Assembly: GCA_963736695.1 (NCBI GenBank)
Contig: CAVTPU010000004.1
Location: forward strand, 620,001-684,000
From: CAVTPU01 sp963736695
GTDB taxonomy: Bacteria; Actinomycetota; Actinomycetes; Mycobacteriales; Micromonosporaceae
Direction: 5' to 3'
Length of the DNA: 64,000 nucleotides
Position numbers and translations under genes: made by a program. The notes beneath the pieces were generated by a model. That model did not search any database. It was not told the origin of the DNA and worked only from the letters and a program-made list of their open reading frames with translations. This document shows positions 26,162 through 36,567 of the stretch, piece after piece. Numbering within the stretch: position 1 is the stretch's first letter; the number at the start of each line of letters is the position of its first letter.

Positions 26162-26238
26162 CGCAACTCCTCGAACCGTCGAGTGTTGCGACGATCGCTG
26201 GAATCCGCCTAAAGATTTCTGGTCCAGCCGGGGCCAAA

Positions 26239-26472
26239 TTAGGTGATCACACCCACTCGGCCCTGACACTCCTTCGCGGACCGCAACGCCGCCTTCAAGT
26301 CAGCGACCGCCGCCGGACATGCTGCCGCTGCGGCATGAGCCGGCGTGGAGGGGACTGCCACCAAGGCAACTCCCTGAGCGAGCAAGGCGAGCACCATGAG
26401 AGCAGGAAGCCAACGATGGGTCGGACCGAACTGGCGCCTGACTAACCGGCCGGCCCACGTTCGCAGGTGCAT
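26239..26472 (-). pseudogene. N-terminal stump of an RHS/polymorphic-toxin-like secreted protein
   Basis: About 77 codons from ATG 26472: a twin-Arg-containing signal region (MHLRTWAGRLVRRQFG), a hydrophobic helix (LPALMVLALLAQGVALVAV), a cleavage region (STPAHAAAA), then CPAAVADLKAALRSAKECQG with RVGVIT before the stop. The 'CP..V.D...AL..A..CG..V.V' string is what follows the signal peptide in many actinobacterial RHS/YD-repeat proteins. Nothing of the YD-repeat body is present, so the gene is truncated. Confidence 0.5.
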
Positions 26473-26958
26473 GCCAGTCCGGTTTGCAGTGCAGAACACT
26501 ATTGATCCCCGCCCCTCCGTGATTCAACGCCGACGGACAGTAACACCGACTGGGATCGAGGAACTGCCCACTCATCTCCATCGACAGGTGGGACAAACCC
26601 TCCGCCGGCGGCGTGGGACGGGTGGCAGGCCTGACGGCCTCGACCCGCGTAATGCGAGGTAGTCCCCGATAGACCGACCATCATGGACAGTTACTCGGCA
26701 ACGCAACGCACCCCTTGGAGGTCCTCTCATTACATCTGATCAATCGTTACCGGGTCGTTATATTTAACTCGGCCAACTCCGGACATTACCGGACGTTCAC
26801 CTGGCTGACTCGCGGACAACGAAGAGAGGTGCCCAAGACCGATCAATGGAGCCTGGCGAACCGCACAAGGCCCGCAGCTCATCGCCGATTTGGCCAGCCG
26901 CCCCCGAAACATAAACCCCTATCAACGTCAATGCGCCGAGCCACAACTCGTGGGGAGG
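26473..26958. other. Intergenic stretch with no recognised gene
   Basis: About 490 bases between the RHS-like stump and the GH63 gene. Short open frames here look non-coding and match nothing I recognise. It is probably the edge of the accessory island. Confidence 0.5.
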
Positions 26959-29793
26959 TCAGCGCTTTGATCGCCATCCGGTGGACCACCGACGTCGGGG
27001 CTTGTCCGCGATCGGCTCAGACGCCGAAGCCGGCTCAGACGAAGTGTCCGCTGTAGACACCGGTGACGGCGTGGGGCTCGCGACCGCTGGGATGGGCGAC
27101 ACCGAGGGGCGCGGGATTGTCGCGATGGGAAGGCCGGTCGCCGACCGGTCCCGGCCGAGAATCATGTCGATGACCAGCGCGGTCCAGCCGGTCTGATGCG
27201 AGGCACCGAGCCCCGCACCGGTGTCACCGTGGAAATATTCGTGGAACGGAATGAGGTCGCGCCATCGCGGATCGCGTTGGAACAGTTCGCACTGGCCGTG
27301 CACCGGCCGGCGCCCGTCCTCATCGAGGAGGAAGATGCTGACCAGCCGGTGGGTGAGGTCGTCGGCGACGGTCCGCAGGGGGTATTTGTTTCCGGATCCG
27401 GTGGGATATTCGACGAGCAGGTCGTCGCCGAAGAACTCGGCGAACCGCCGCAGTCCCTCGATGATGAGATAGTTCACCGGGAACCACACGGGACCGCGCC
27501 AGTTGGAGTTGCCGCCGAAGACCCCGGTCGACGAGTCGGCCGGCTCATAGCCGACGGTGTAGTCGGTGTCGCCGAGTCGCACTGTGTAGGGCTCGTCGCG
27601 ATGCGCCCGGGAGAGGCTGCGCAACCCATATGGGGAGAGGAACTCCTCGGGGTCGAGCATGCGCGCGAGGATGCGCATGAGTCGGTCCGGGCTCACGGCC
27701 GCGAGCAGCCGCTGTTGTTGGCCGTCGCGGATGCGTCGGGCGCTGAGCGTGTCGGCATATTGTGGACGGTGGGTGACGAACCAGCGCAGTCGGCCGGCGA
27801 CGTCGGGCATGCGGGCCAGGGTGACCGAGGAGAGGTTTGTTGTCGCCGCCAACGGCAGCAGTCCGACGACCGACCGCACTTTGAGGGGCACCTTGTCGCC
27901 GTCGGGCTGCCGGATGACGTCGTGGAAGAATCCGTCCTCGTCGTCCCACAGTCCTTGCTCATAAGCTGCGGAGGCGATGTAGGCGAAGTGTTCGAGAAAC
28001 TTCGTCACGAGGTCGACATAGGACGGATCCCGGACCGCGAGGACGAGGGAGATCTCCAACAGGTTCAGGGCATACATGGCCATCCACGCGGTGCCGTCGC
28101 TCTGCTCGAGCACGCCGGCGACCGGCAGGGTGGCGCCCCGATCGAAGGGGCCGACGTTGTCCAGGCCGAGAAAGCCGCCCTCGAAGACGTTGTTGCCGCC
28201 GGAGTCCTTGCGGTTGACCCACCAGGTGAAGTTCATGAGCAGTTTGTGCAGCACCCGGGCGAGAAAGTCGTGGTCGCGCGCGCCGTCGAGTTCATAGACC
28301 TTGAGCGCGGCCCAGGCGTGCACGGGCGGGTTGACGTCGTCGAGTGCCCATTCATAGGCTGGAATCTGCCCGTTGGGATGCATATACCACTCGCGAAGCA
28401 ACAGCAGGAGTTGACTCTTGGCGAAGGCTGGGTCGACCCGGGCGATCGCGACACATTGGAACGCGAGGTCCCACGCCGCATACCACGGATATTCCCACGG
28501 GTCCGGCATCGAGATGATGTCGAAACTGGACATGTGTCGCCAGTGTTTGTTGCGCCCCCGGTCGGCGGACGGCGGTTCGGCGTAGGGGTCGCCGTCGAGC
28601 CAGCGGGTGACGTCGTAATGGTAGAACTGCTTTCCCCACATGAGTCCGGCGACGGCCTGCCGCAGCACCATCGCCTCGTCGGCGTCGACCCCGGGTGGGG
28701 TGAGATCGGCGAAGTATTCGTCGGCCTCCGCGCGGCGACCCGTCATGACCGTGTCGAATCCGGCACCCAGATCGAGGGCGGCGTGGCTGCGTTCGGCGGC
28801 CTCCGGCGACCATTCGCCGGTGGGGTCGTTGACGAGTGCGAGTCTCAGTCGGACCCGCCGGGACTGTCCGGCCGCGACGGTCACCCGATAGTGCAGCGCG
28901 CCTTTGGTGCCGATCCGGTCGGGATTGACGGTGGGCAGGTCGTGCACCAGGTGGTCGTTGATGCCGTCCTTCGGATAGGGCGAGCGGTTGCCGAGCCCCC
29001 ACAGGCGTTGCGCGTTCGACTCGTTGTCGCAGCACAGCGCCTCGGGTTGATCCTCTCCCGCGAGGACCAACCGGCCGAGGCCGCGGTGGCGGGCGACGAG
29101 GGTGCCGTTGTCATATCCGCGGATCTGGGGAATGGCGTCCCAGCCGGGCAGACCCCACGCCCACGTGTTGCGAAACCACAGGGTCGGCAACAGGTGCAGG
29201 GTTGCTTCGTTCGGGCCCCGGTTCTCCACCGTGATCTCGACGCAGAGGTCGGTCGTGTCGGCTTTGGCATAGTCCACAGTGACTGACCAATAGCGAGACT
29301 CGTCGAATATCCCGGTGTCGACGAGTTCGAATTCGGGTTGGTCTCGGCCACGGGCTGCGTTTGTGCGCACCAGGTCGCCGTACGGGAAACGGCTTTGTGG
29401 GTAGTGATAGCGCCACCGCATCCACGAGTGGGTGGGGGTGGAGTCTTCATACCACCAGTATTCTTTGGCGTCCTCGCCATGGTTGCCTTCGGGGCCGTTG
29501 AGCCCGAAGATGCGTTCCTTGATGATGGAGTCCTCGCCGTTCCACAATGCGAGCGCGAAGCAGAAGGTCTGCCGGTCGTCGCAGATCCCGGCGAGGCCGT
29601 CTTCGTTCCACCGGTAGGTGCGGCTGCGGGCGTGGTCGTGGGGAAAGTAGTCCCACGCGGTGCCGTGCTGGCTGTAGTCCTCTCGCACCGTGCCCCAGGC
29701 TCGCTCGGCCAGATAGGGTCCCCACCCGCGCCAGTCGGCCGCACCCGCGTCTGCGGCGGCGAGACGTGCCCGCTCCGCTCCCACTCGTGTCAC
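26959..29793 (-). CDS. GH63-type glucosidase (MGH1-like glycoside hydrolase)
   Basis: A 944-residue (alpha/alpha)6-barrel glycoside hydrolase. The N-terminal part reads WGPYLAERAWGTVREDYSQH and WNEDGLAGICDDRQTFCFAL. The catalytic barrel carries PWYAAWDLAFQCVAIARVDP, LLREWYMHPNGQIPAYEWAL, VGLLPLAATT and SNWRGPVWFPVNYLIIEGL, the last with the conserved W-R-G-P-x-W motif. The family cleaves alpha-glucosidic bonds in oligosaccharides (processing glucosidase, mannosylglycerate hydrolase). The C-terminal ~50 residues are a Pro/Ser/Arg-rich tail. The GTG at 29793 was chosen because upstream codons are only antisense to the debranching gene. It diverges from the debranching enzyme 75 bases away, so both may be co-regulated. 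Confidence 0.85.
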   Translation of the reverse strand: MTRVGAERARLAAADAGAADWRGWGPYLAERAWGTVREDYSQHGTAWDYFPHDHARSRTYRWNEDGLAGICDDRQTFCFALALWNGEDSIIKERIFGLNGPEGNHGEDAKEYWWYEDSTPTHSWMRWRYHYPQSRFPYGDLVRTNAARGRDQPEFELVDTGIFDESRYWSVTVDYAKADTTDLCVEITVENRGPNEATLHLLPTLWFRNTWAWGLPGWDAIPQIRGYDNGTLVARHRGLGRLVLAGEDQPEALCCDNESNAQRLWGLGNRSPYPKDGINDHLVHDLPTVNPDRIGTKGALHYRVTVAAGQSRRVRLRLALVNDPTGEWSPEAAERSHAALDLGAGFDTVMTGRRAEADEYFADLTPPGVDADEAMVLRQAVAGLMWGKQFYHYDVTRWLDGDPYAEPPSADRGRNKHWRHMSSFDIISMPDPWEYPWYAAWDLAFQCVAIARVDPAFAKSQLLLLLREWYMHPNGQIPAYEWALDDVNPPVHAWAALKVYELDGARDHDFLARVLHKLLMNFTWWVNRKDSGGNNVFEGGFLGLDNVGPFDRGATLPVAGVLEQSDGTAWMAMYALNLLEISLVLAVRDPSYVDLVTKFLEHFAYIASAAYEQGLWDDEDGFFHDVIRQPDGDKVPLKVRSVVGLLPLAATTNLSSVTLARMPDVAGRLRWFVTHRPQYADTLSARRIRDGQQQRLLAAVSPDRLMRILARMLDPEEFLSPYGLRSLSRAHRDEPYTVRLGDTDYTVGYEPADSSTGVFGGNSNWRGPVWFPVNYLIIEGLRRFAEFFGDDLLVEYPTGSGNKYPLRTVADDLTHRLVSIFLLDEDGRRPVHGQCELFQRDPRWRDLIPFHEYFHGDTGAGLGASHQTGWTALVIDMILGRDRSATGLPIATIPRPSVSPIPAVASPTPSPVSTADTSSEPASASEPIADKPRRRWSTGWRSKR

Positions 29794-29868
29794 GGTGGGT
29801 ATTCTGCCTGGCCGGCCGGGGGCGGTGGGGACGGCACCCGACGACCGGCCGACGGGCGGGCGCCTACG

Positions 29869-31839
29869 ATGGGGCCGGTGAGGTTCGGGACACAGGTGTG
29901 CACGTCGCTGGCGGCGGGCGGGACTCGGGAGTGGCTGGTCGCCGACGGCCGTGGCGGCTTCGCCATGGGTACGGTGAGCGGGCTGCGCACCCGTCGTTAT
30001 CACGGGCTGCTCGTCGTGGCCGGCGACAACCCCGCACGCCGGCACCTCGGGCTCGCCTCGCTCGACCCGATTGTCACGCTCGACTCGGGAGCGACGGTGC
30101 GGCTCGGGGTGCACGAGTGGGCTTCCGGGGCGATCGCGCCGGCCGGGCACGAGCTGTTGGAGAGTTTCGAACTGCGCGACGGACTGCCGTGTTGGCGGTG
30201 GCGGGTGGGTTCGGTGGTGCTGGAGCGGGTGGTCGCGATGCGCCACGGCTCGCCCACGGTGGTGGTGCGCCACACCCTGCTCGCCGGCGGGCCGGTGGAT
30301 CTCGCGGTGGAGGCGGTCGGCACGTGGCGCGACGGGCACGGGGAACGGGTCGCCGACGACGATCTGACGGTGGACCCGACCGGTGACGGGGTGGTAGTGG
30401 CCGGCGCCTATCGGGTCGCCGGGCCCGGATTTGTCGCCGATCCGGCGTGGTTTCACGGGGTCCGTCACCGGGTCGAGGCGGCACGCGGCCTGGCCGCCAC
30501 CGAGGATCTGCTGCGGTTCGGCCGGTTCACGGCCCGGTTGGAGCAGGGCCAGAGCCTCGACGTGCACGGGTGGGCCGGTGACGAGGCGGCGTTGGCGTCA
30601 GCGCCGCCGCCGGCGGGTGAGATCGTCGCCGCCGCACGGCGGCGGTGGGGCGCGCTGGTCTCCCGGGCCGGCGTCGACCCGGCCGACGAGACCGGGGCGC
30701 GGCTGGTGGGCGCGGCGGACTCGTTCGTGGTGACGACGCCGCGCGGCCCGGACGTCGTCGCGGGCTATCCGTGGTTCGGGGCGTGGTCGCGCGACACGAT
30801 GATCGCCTATCCGGGCTTGTTCCTGTCGACCGGCCGCGCCGACGAGGGGCGGGAGCTGTTGCGGTCCTATGCGGCGACCCTGTCGGAGGGCATGCTCGCC
30901 AACACGGCCGACACCGCCGAGGTCTCACACAACACGGCCGATGCGACGTTGTGGTTCGCCCACGCGGTCGAACGGCACGTGCGAGCCACCGGCGACACCG
31001 ACCTCGCCGCCGAACTCATCGGACCGCTCACCGACGTGGTCGCACGGCACCGCGCCGGCACCCGGTTCGGCATCCGGATCGACTCCGACGGGCTGCTCAC
31101 GCAGGGCGCGCCCGGGCTCGCGCTCACCTGGATGGACGCGGTCATCCACAGTGGACCAGTGACGCCGCGTGCCGGCAAGACGGTCGAGCTCAACGCCTTG
31201 TGGATAAACGCCTTGGGCGCGCTCGCGGAGCTGAGCACCCGCGTCGGGCGTGACCCGGGTGAGATGATCGCGGCGCGGCGCGCGGCGGTCGCCTCGTTCA
31301 TCGCACGCTTTCCCACACCGGGCGGGTGGTTGCACGACGTCGTCGACTCCCCCGACCCGGCCAACGCCGGAGGCGACGACCCCCGGCTGCGCCCCAACCA
31401 GCTCTTCGCGATCAGCCTGCCCCACGCGCCACTACACGACCCATCGGGTACGCCGGAGCACGCCGATCTCGTCGCCAGCGTTCTCCGCGTCACCGGCGAC
31501 CACCTGCTCACGCCGCTGGGGCTGCGCACACTCGCGCGTACCGATCGGGATTTTGTCGGTGCCCACCAGGGTGACCCGACCGCCCGGGATCTCGCCTATC
31601 ACCAGGGCACGGTCTGGCCGTGGCTGCTCGGCCCCTATGTCGACGCCCTCGCCGCCGCCGACCCGGCCGTCGACCGCCGCCAGGTGCTCGCCGGGGTGCG
31701 GGCGCACCTGTCCGAGTGGGGCCTCGGCTCGGTGAGCGAGACCGCCGACGGGGATGCCCCGCACGACGCGACCGGCTGCCCGTTTCAGGCGTGGTCGGTC
31801 GCCGAGACCCTGCGGGTGTGGCGCGACGCGGCGACGTGA
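29869..31839 (+). CDS. Glycogen debranching enzyme / amylo-alpha-1,6-glucosidase (GDE type)
   Basis: A 656-residue protein with the bacterial GDE_N domain (EWLVADGRGGFAMGTVSGL followed by RTRRYHGLLVVA) and the GDE_C (alpha/alpha)6 domain (YPWFGAWSRDTMIAYPGLFL, GLTWMDA-type segment GLALTWMDAVIHSGPVTPR, KTVELNALWINALGAL and YHQGTVWPWLLGPY). It probably removes alpha-1,6 branches from glycogen. ATG 29869 is likely; a GTG three codons later is possible. It precedes a glgB paralogue on the same strand by about 260 bases and is divergent from the GH63 gene. Confidence 0.85.
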   Translation: MGPVRFGTQVCTSLAAGGTREWLVADGRGGFAMGTVSGLRTRRYHGLLVVAGDNPARRHLGLASLDPIVTLDSGATVRLGVHEWASGAIAPAGHELLESFELRDGLPCWRWRVGSVVLERVVAMRHGSPTVVVRHTLLAGGPVDLAVEAVGTWRDGHGERVADDDLTVDPTGDGVVVAGAYRVAGPGFVADPAWFHGVRHRVEAARGLAATEDLLRFGRFTARLEQGQSLDVHGWAGDEAALASAPPPAGEIVAAARRRWGALVSRAGVDPADETGARLVGAADSFVVTTPRGPDVVAGYPWFGAWSRDTMIAYPGLFLSTGRADEGRELLRSYAATLSEGMLANTADTAEVSHNTADATLWFAHAVERHVRATGDTDLAAELIGPLTDVVARHRAGTRFGIRIDSDGLLTQGAPGLALTWMDAVIHSGPVTPRAGKTVELNALWINALGALAELSTRVGRDPGEMIAARRAAVASFIARFPTPGGWLHDVVDSPDPANAGGDDPRLRPNQLFAISLPHAPLHDPSGTPEHADLVASVLRVTGDHLLTPLGLRTLARTDRDFVGAHQGDPTARDLAYHQGTVWPWLLGPYVDALAAADPAVDRRQVLAGVRAHLSEWGLGSVSETADGDAPHDATGCPFQAWSVAETLRVWRDAAT

Positions 31840-32100
31840 TGTGCGGGATGCCCTCTGACGACACGGCCTCCCACCTATCGGCGATCTGCCACCGATCGGG
31901 GCGACAGCGTTCATGGCTGGCCGGCAACCACGCTCTCGCCCGCTGTCAGTGAGTGACTCGTCAGTGTGCCGTGAGGGTCCTTCTTGTCGCCGGGACACCC
32001 CACACACGGGATAGCTTAGCGGCGCGACGTCGATTCCCTGCAGAGGGAGCGGACCGCAATCGGCAGTCACGCGTGCCCCGCGTGTGTTTGGGTTGACCAC

Positions 32101-34041
<1,941 letters not shown>

Positions 34042-34145
34042 CGAGTCGCGCCGGCACGGCGTACCCGGTCAGTCGGATTGTCGTCGCGACCCGACCCGTC
34101 GCGGGGGTGTGCGCGGTGGCGGGGCGGCGGTAAAGTGCGCAGGGC

Positions 34146-35120
34146 ATGACCGGTTTCGGACACCCCTCCGCGCCGCAGGCAAGCCTGCGCAGCCCCCGTC
34201 TCAGTGTGGTCGGGGTGCATGTCATGCACTTGAGTGATCTCTATCAGTGGCGGACGGGCATCGAGCAGACCGCGCGTCACCGGGTGCCCGTGCACATGCT
34301 CGCGCTCGTCACCGCCGGCCGGGCCAGTTTCAGTGTCGACTTCGCCCCGTTCGGTGCGCGCCCGGGCGGCCTGCTGTGGGTGCGGCCCGACCAGTTCGTC
34401 GGATTCCCCCCGCCCGGGGTGGACGCCACGCTGATCCTTTTCGAACCCACTTTCCCGTACGGGGGTGAGAGCGGGCCGGCCGGTGACCGGTGGGCTGGTC
34501 CGGGAACCTATTGGCAGCTCACTGGCGACGATGAGGAGGCGATCGTCGACGGGGTCAGCCAGTTGGAGGCCGACTATCGGCGGGTCGCGAGCGGGGACCC
34601 GTTGCCGCTGGACGTGCTGCGTCACCAGCTCGCGGCCCTGTTGTTGCGGGTCGCGCACCTCGAGCCGGAGGGTCGTGTCGGGCAGGCCGGCGTCGACAGT
34701 GAGGTGTTGCGGCGGTTGCGGAGCGAGATCGAGTCGCGCTTCCGCGACACCCGTCAGGTCGAGCATTATGCTCGCGCGCTCGACTGTTCGGTGCGCACGC
34801 TCACCCGGGCGAGTCTGGCCACGACGGGACGCACCGCGAAGCAGCTCATCGACGACCGGGTGGCCCTCGAGGCCAAACGGCTGCTCGCCGAGAGTGACCT
34901 GCCGGTGTCGGTCATCGGGGCGCGGTTGGGGTTTCGCGAAGCCACGAACTTCGGGCGGTTCTTCGCCCGCACGGTTGGAGTCTCGCCGGGCAACTTCCGG
35001 GCGCAGAGCCGGCGGGAGGCGGCCGAGTCCGGGCGGGCGGTCGAGGCGCCGCCGGCGGCACCGCTGGCGACCGCGGTGGCCAAGGGTGAGCGCCGGTCGT
35101 TCTTCTCCCGTCGACAGTGA
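34146..35120 (+). CDS. AraC-family transcriptional regulator
   Basis: A 324-residue protein with an N-terminal cupin-like ligand domain (VHVMHLSDLYQWRTG; SFSVDFAPFGARPGGLLWVR) and a C-terminal double helix-turn-helix: YARALDCSVRTLTRASLATT followed by GRTAKQLIDDRVALEAKRLL, then VIGARLGFREATNFGRFF and TVGVSPGNFR. The GFREATNFGRFF helix is the second recognition helix of the family. Ligand and target are unknown. It follows glgB at about 100 bases on the same strand, and its C-terminal Ala-rich tail continues ~40 residues past the HTH. Confidence 0.88.
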   Translation: MTGFGHPSAPQASLRSPRLSVVGVHVMHLSDLYQWRTGIEQTARHRVPVHMLALVTAGRASFSVDFAPFGARPGGLLWVRPDQFVGFPPPGVDATLILFEPTFPYGGESGPAGDRWAGPGTYWQLTGDDEEAIVDGVSQLEADYRRVASGDPLPLDVLRHQLAALLLRVAHLEPEGRVGQAGVDSEVLRRLRSEIESRFRDTRQVEHYARALDCSVRTLTRASLATTGRTAKQLIDDRVALEAKRLLAESDLPVSVIGARLGFREATNFGRFFARTVGVSPGNFRAQSRREAAESGRAVEAPPAAPLATAVAKGERRSFFSRRQ

Positions 35121-35202
35121 AGCTCACGTCGACGGTGAGAGTCGGTGACTGCACGGCTGGCGGCCGTGAGGGTTAGGTAGACCACGAGGGTCTGGTGCAG
35201 GC

Positions 35203-36462
35203 TCACCGGTTGGACAGCGTCACCCGCAGCTGCCGCAACGCGCGGTTGAGCAGCCGGGACACGTGCATCTGGGAGATGCCTAGTTCGATCGCGATCTGCG
35301 ACTGGGTCAGGCCGGCGAGATAACGCAACCGGAGCAGGTGACGCTCGCGTGCGGGCAAGGTGGCGAGCAGCGGTCCCATCGACTCGCGGTCGTCAACGGC
35401 CTCGAAACGGTGGTCGACGACGCCGAGTGCGACGGGTGGGGCGCTGTCGCCGTCGGCGGCTTCGTCGCCGGTGATCTCGTTGAGTGACAACGGTTGAAAG
35501 AATCGGCCGGCGGCGAGCGCTTCGGCGATCTCGCGTGGGGTGACGCCGAGGTGACGGGCGAGGTCGTCGGTGGTGGGGTCGGCCCCGGGTCGGGCGGTCA
35601 GTCCGGGTGCGGCCGATGGGTCGCGGGCCACCGCCAACACGTCGGCCCGCAGTTGGCGCACTCGCCGTGGCACGGCGATTCGCCACGTGGTGTCGCGGAA
35701 GTGTCGGCGGATCTCCCCCACGACCGTCGGGGTGGCATAGCCGGTGAAGCCGTGCCAGGGTGCGGCGCGGCCGCGTGCGTGGTCATAGCCGTCGACGGCG
35801 TGCACGAGGCCCACGGCGGCGACCTGCACGAGGTCGTCAACGGGTTCGCCTCGGTCTCGGAAGCGCAGGGCGAGGTGACGGGCGAGCGGCAGGCTGTCTT
35901 CGATGGCTTGGTTTCGCAGTGCCACCCGGTGGGGGTCGCGTCGTTCGAACCGGGCGGCGGCGGCGAGCAGTGCGTGCACGGTGATGTTCTGACTTCCGGG
36001 CCATCGTCGGGCGGCGTGGTCCGGCCCGATTTCGTCGTGCACGGCGTGGTCGTGGGCGTGGTCGGGCTCAGCGTGGTTTGACCCGGCTTGGTCGGACTCA
36101 GCTTGGTCGGGCTCGGCGTGGTCGGGCTCGGCGAACTCGGCGATGATCTGCGCCGGCCGGTCGGTGGCGCAGATGGTGATGCCGGCGCCGTGGGCACGCA
36201 GTGACCACAGAACATGCCCGCGGGCGGCGAAGACCCGCAGCAGTCCGTCGTGGCTGGCCGCGATCGCGCTGGCGGCGGCGAGCGCGGCGATGCCGGCGTC
36301 GTCGATCCGGCGCACCTGGCTGGCGTCGAATATCAGTGTCGCGCGTCCTTCGGCGATGCGGGCGTCGAGCACGGCGCGCAGGGCGGGGGCGGTCGACTCG
36401 TCGATCACGCCGGCGACGGCGACGAGGTCCGCCGAGCCGATCCGCCTGACGTCGATCCGCAC
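35203..36462 (-). CDS. STAS domain fused to a SigB/SigF-type RNA polymerase sigma factor
   Basis: About 419 residues. Residues 1-110 form a STAS (anti-anti-sigma) domain (VRRIGSADLVAVAGVIDEST, LIFDASQVRRIDDAGIAALA). Residues about 111-152 are a His/Asp/Glu-rich repeat linker built on AEPDH/AEPDQ units. Residues about 153-419 are a sigma-70 of the SigB/F/G group: region 2 with PVDDLVQVAAVGLVHAVDGY, region 3 with ADPTTDDLARHLGVTPREIA in part, and region 4 with LPARERHLLRLRYLAGLTQ and QIAIELGISQMHVSRLL. The loop that normally holds the phosphorylated Ser reads D-D-A, so it could not be phosphorylated there. I start at GTG 36462; an ATG at 36549 adds 29 residues with atypical codons. It lies directly downstream of the STAS-HATPase gene. 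Confidence 0.85.
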   Translation of the reverse strand: MRIDVRRIGSADLVAVAGVIDESTAPALRAVLDARIAEGRATLIFDASQVRRIDDAGIAALAAASAIAASHDGLLRVFAARGHVLWSLRAHGAGITICATDRPAQIIAEFAEPDHAEPDQAESDQAGSNHAEPDHAHDHAVHDEIGPDHAARRWPGSQNITVHALLAAAARFERRDPHRVALRNQAIEDSLPLARHLALRFRDRGEPVDDLVQVAAVGLVHAVDGYDHARGRAAPWHGFTGYATPTVVGEIRRHFRDTTWRIAVPRRVRQLRADVLAVARDPSAAPGLTARPGADPTTDDLARHLGVTPREIAEALAAGRFFQPLSLNEITGDEAADGDSAPPVALGVVDHRFEAVDDRESMGPLLATLPARERHLLRLRYLAGLTQSQIAIELGISQMHVSRLLNRALRQLRVTLSNR

Positions 36463-36567
36463 TGGCACCCCCTCGTCTCGCCCCTTGCGCGATGTTCTCA
36501 TCTCCATCGATGATGCGCAGTGACAAGACGGTGACTCAAGGTGATCCACTTGAGGATGAACCTGAAT

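Noticed and set aside
26715..27056. 113-codon plus-strand frame upstream of the GH63 gene end
   Set aside because: No motif, no ribosome binding site, and it overlaps the 3' end of GH63 in antisense.
27196..29286. 696-codon open frame on the plus strand, antisense to the GH63 gene
   Set aside because: It follows the codon periodicity of the GH63 gene and has no recognisable motif; it is a high-G+C shadow.
29794..30567. N-terminal extension of the GH63 frame by 258 codons
   Set aside because: The extension is antisense to the debranching enzyme and has Arg/Pro/His-rich shadow composition; the family start fits GTG 29793.
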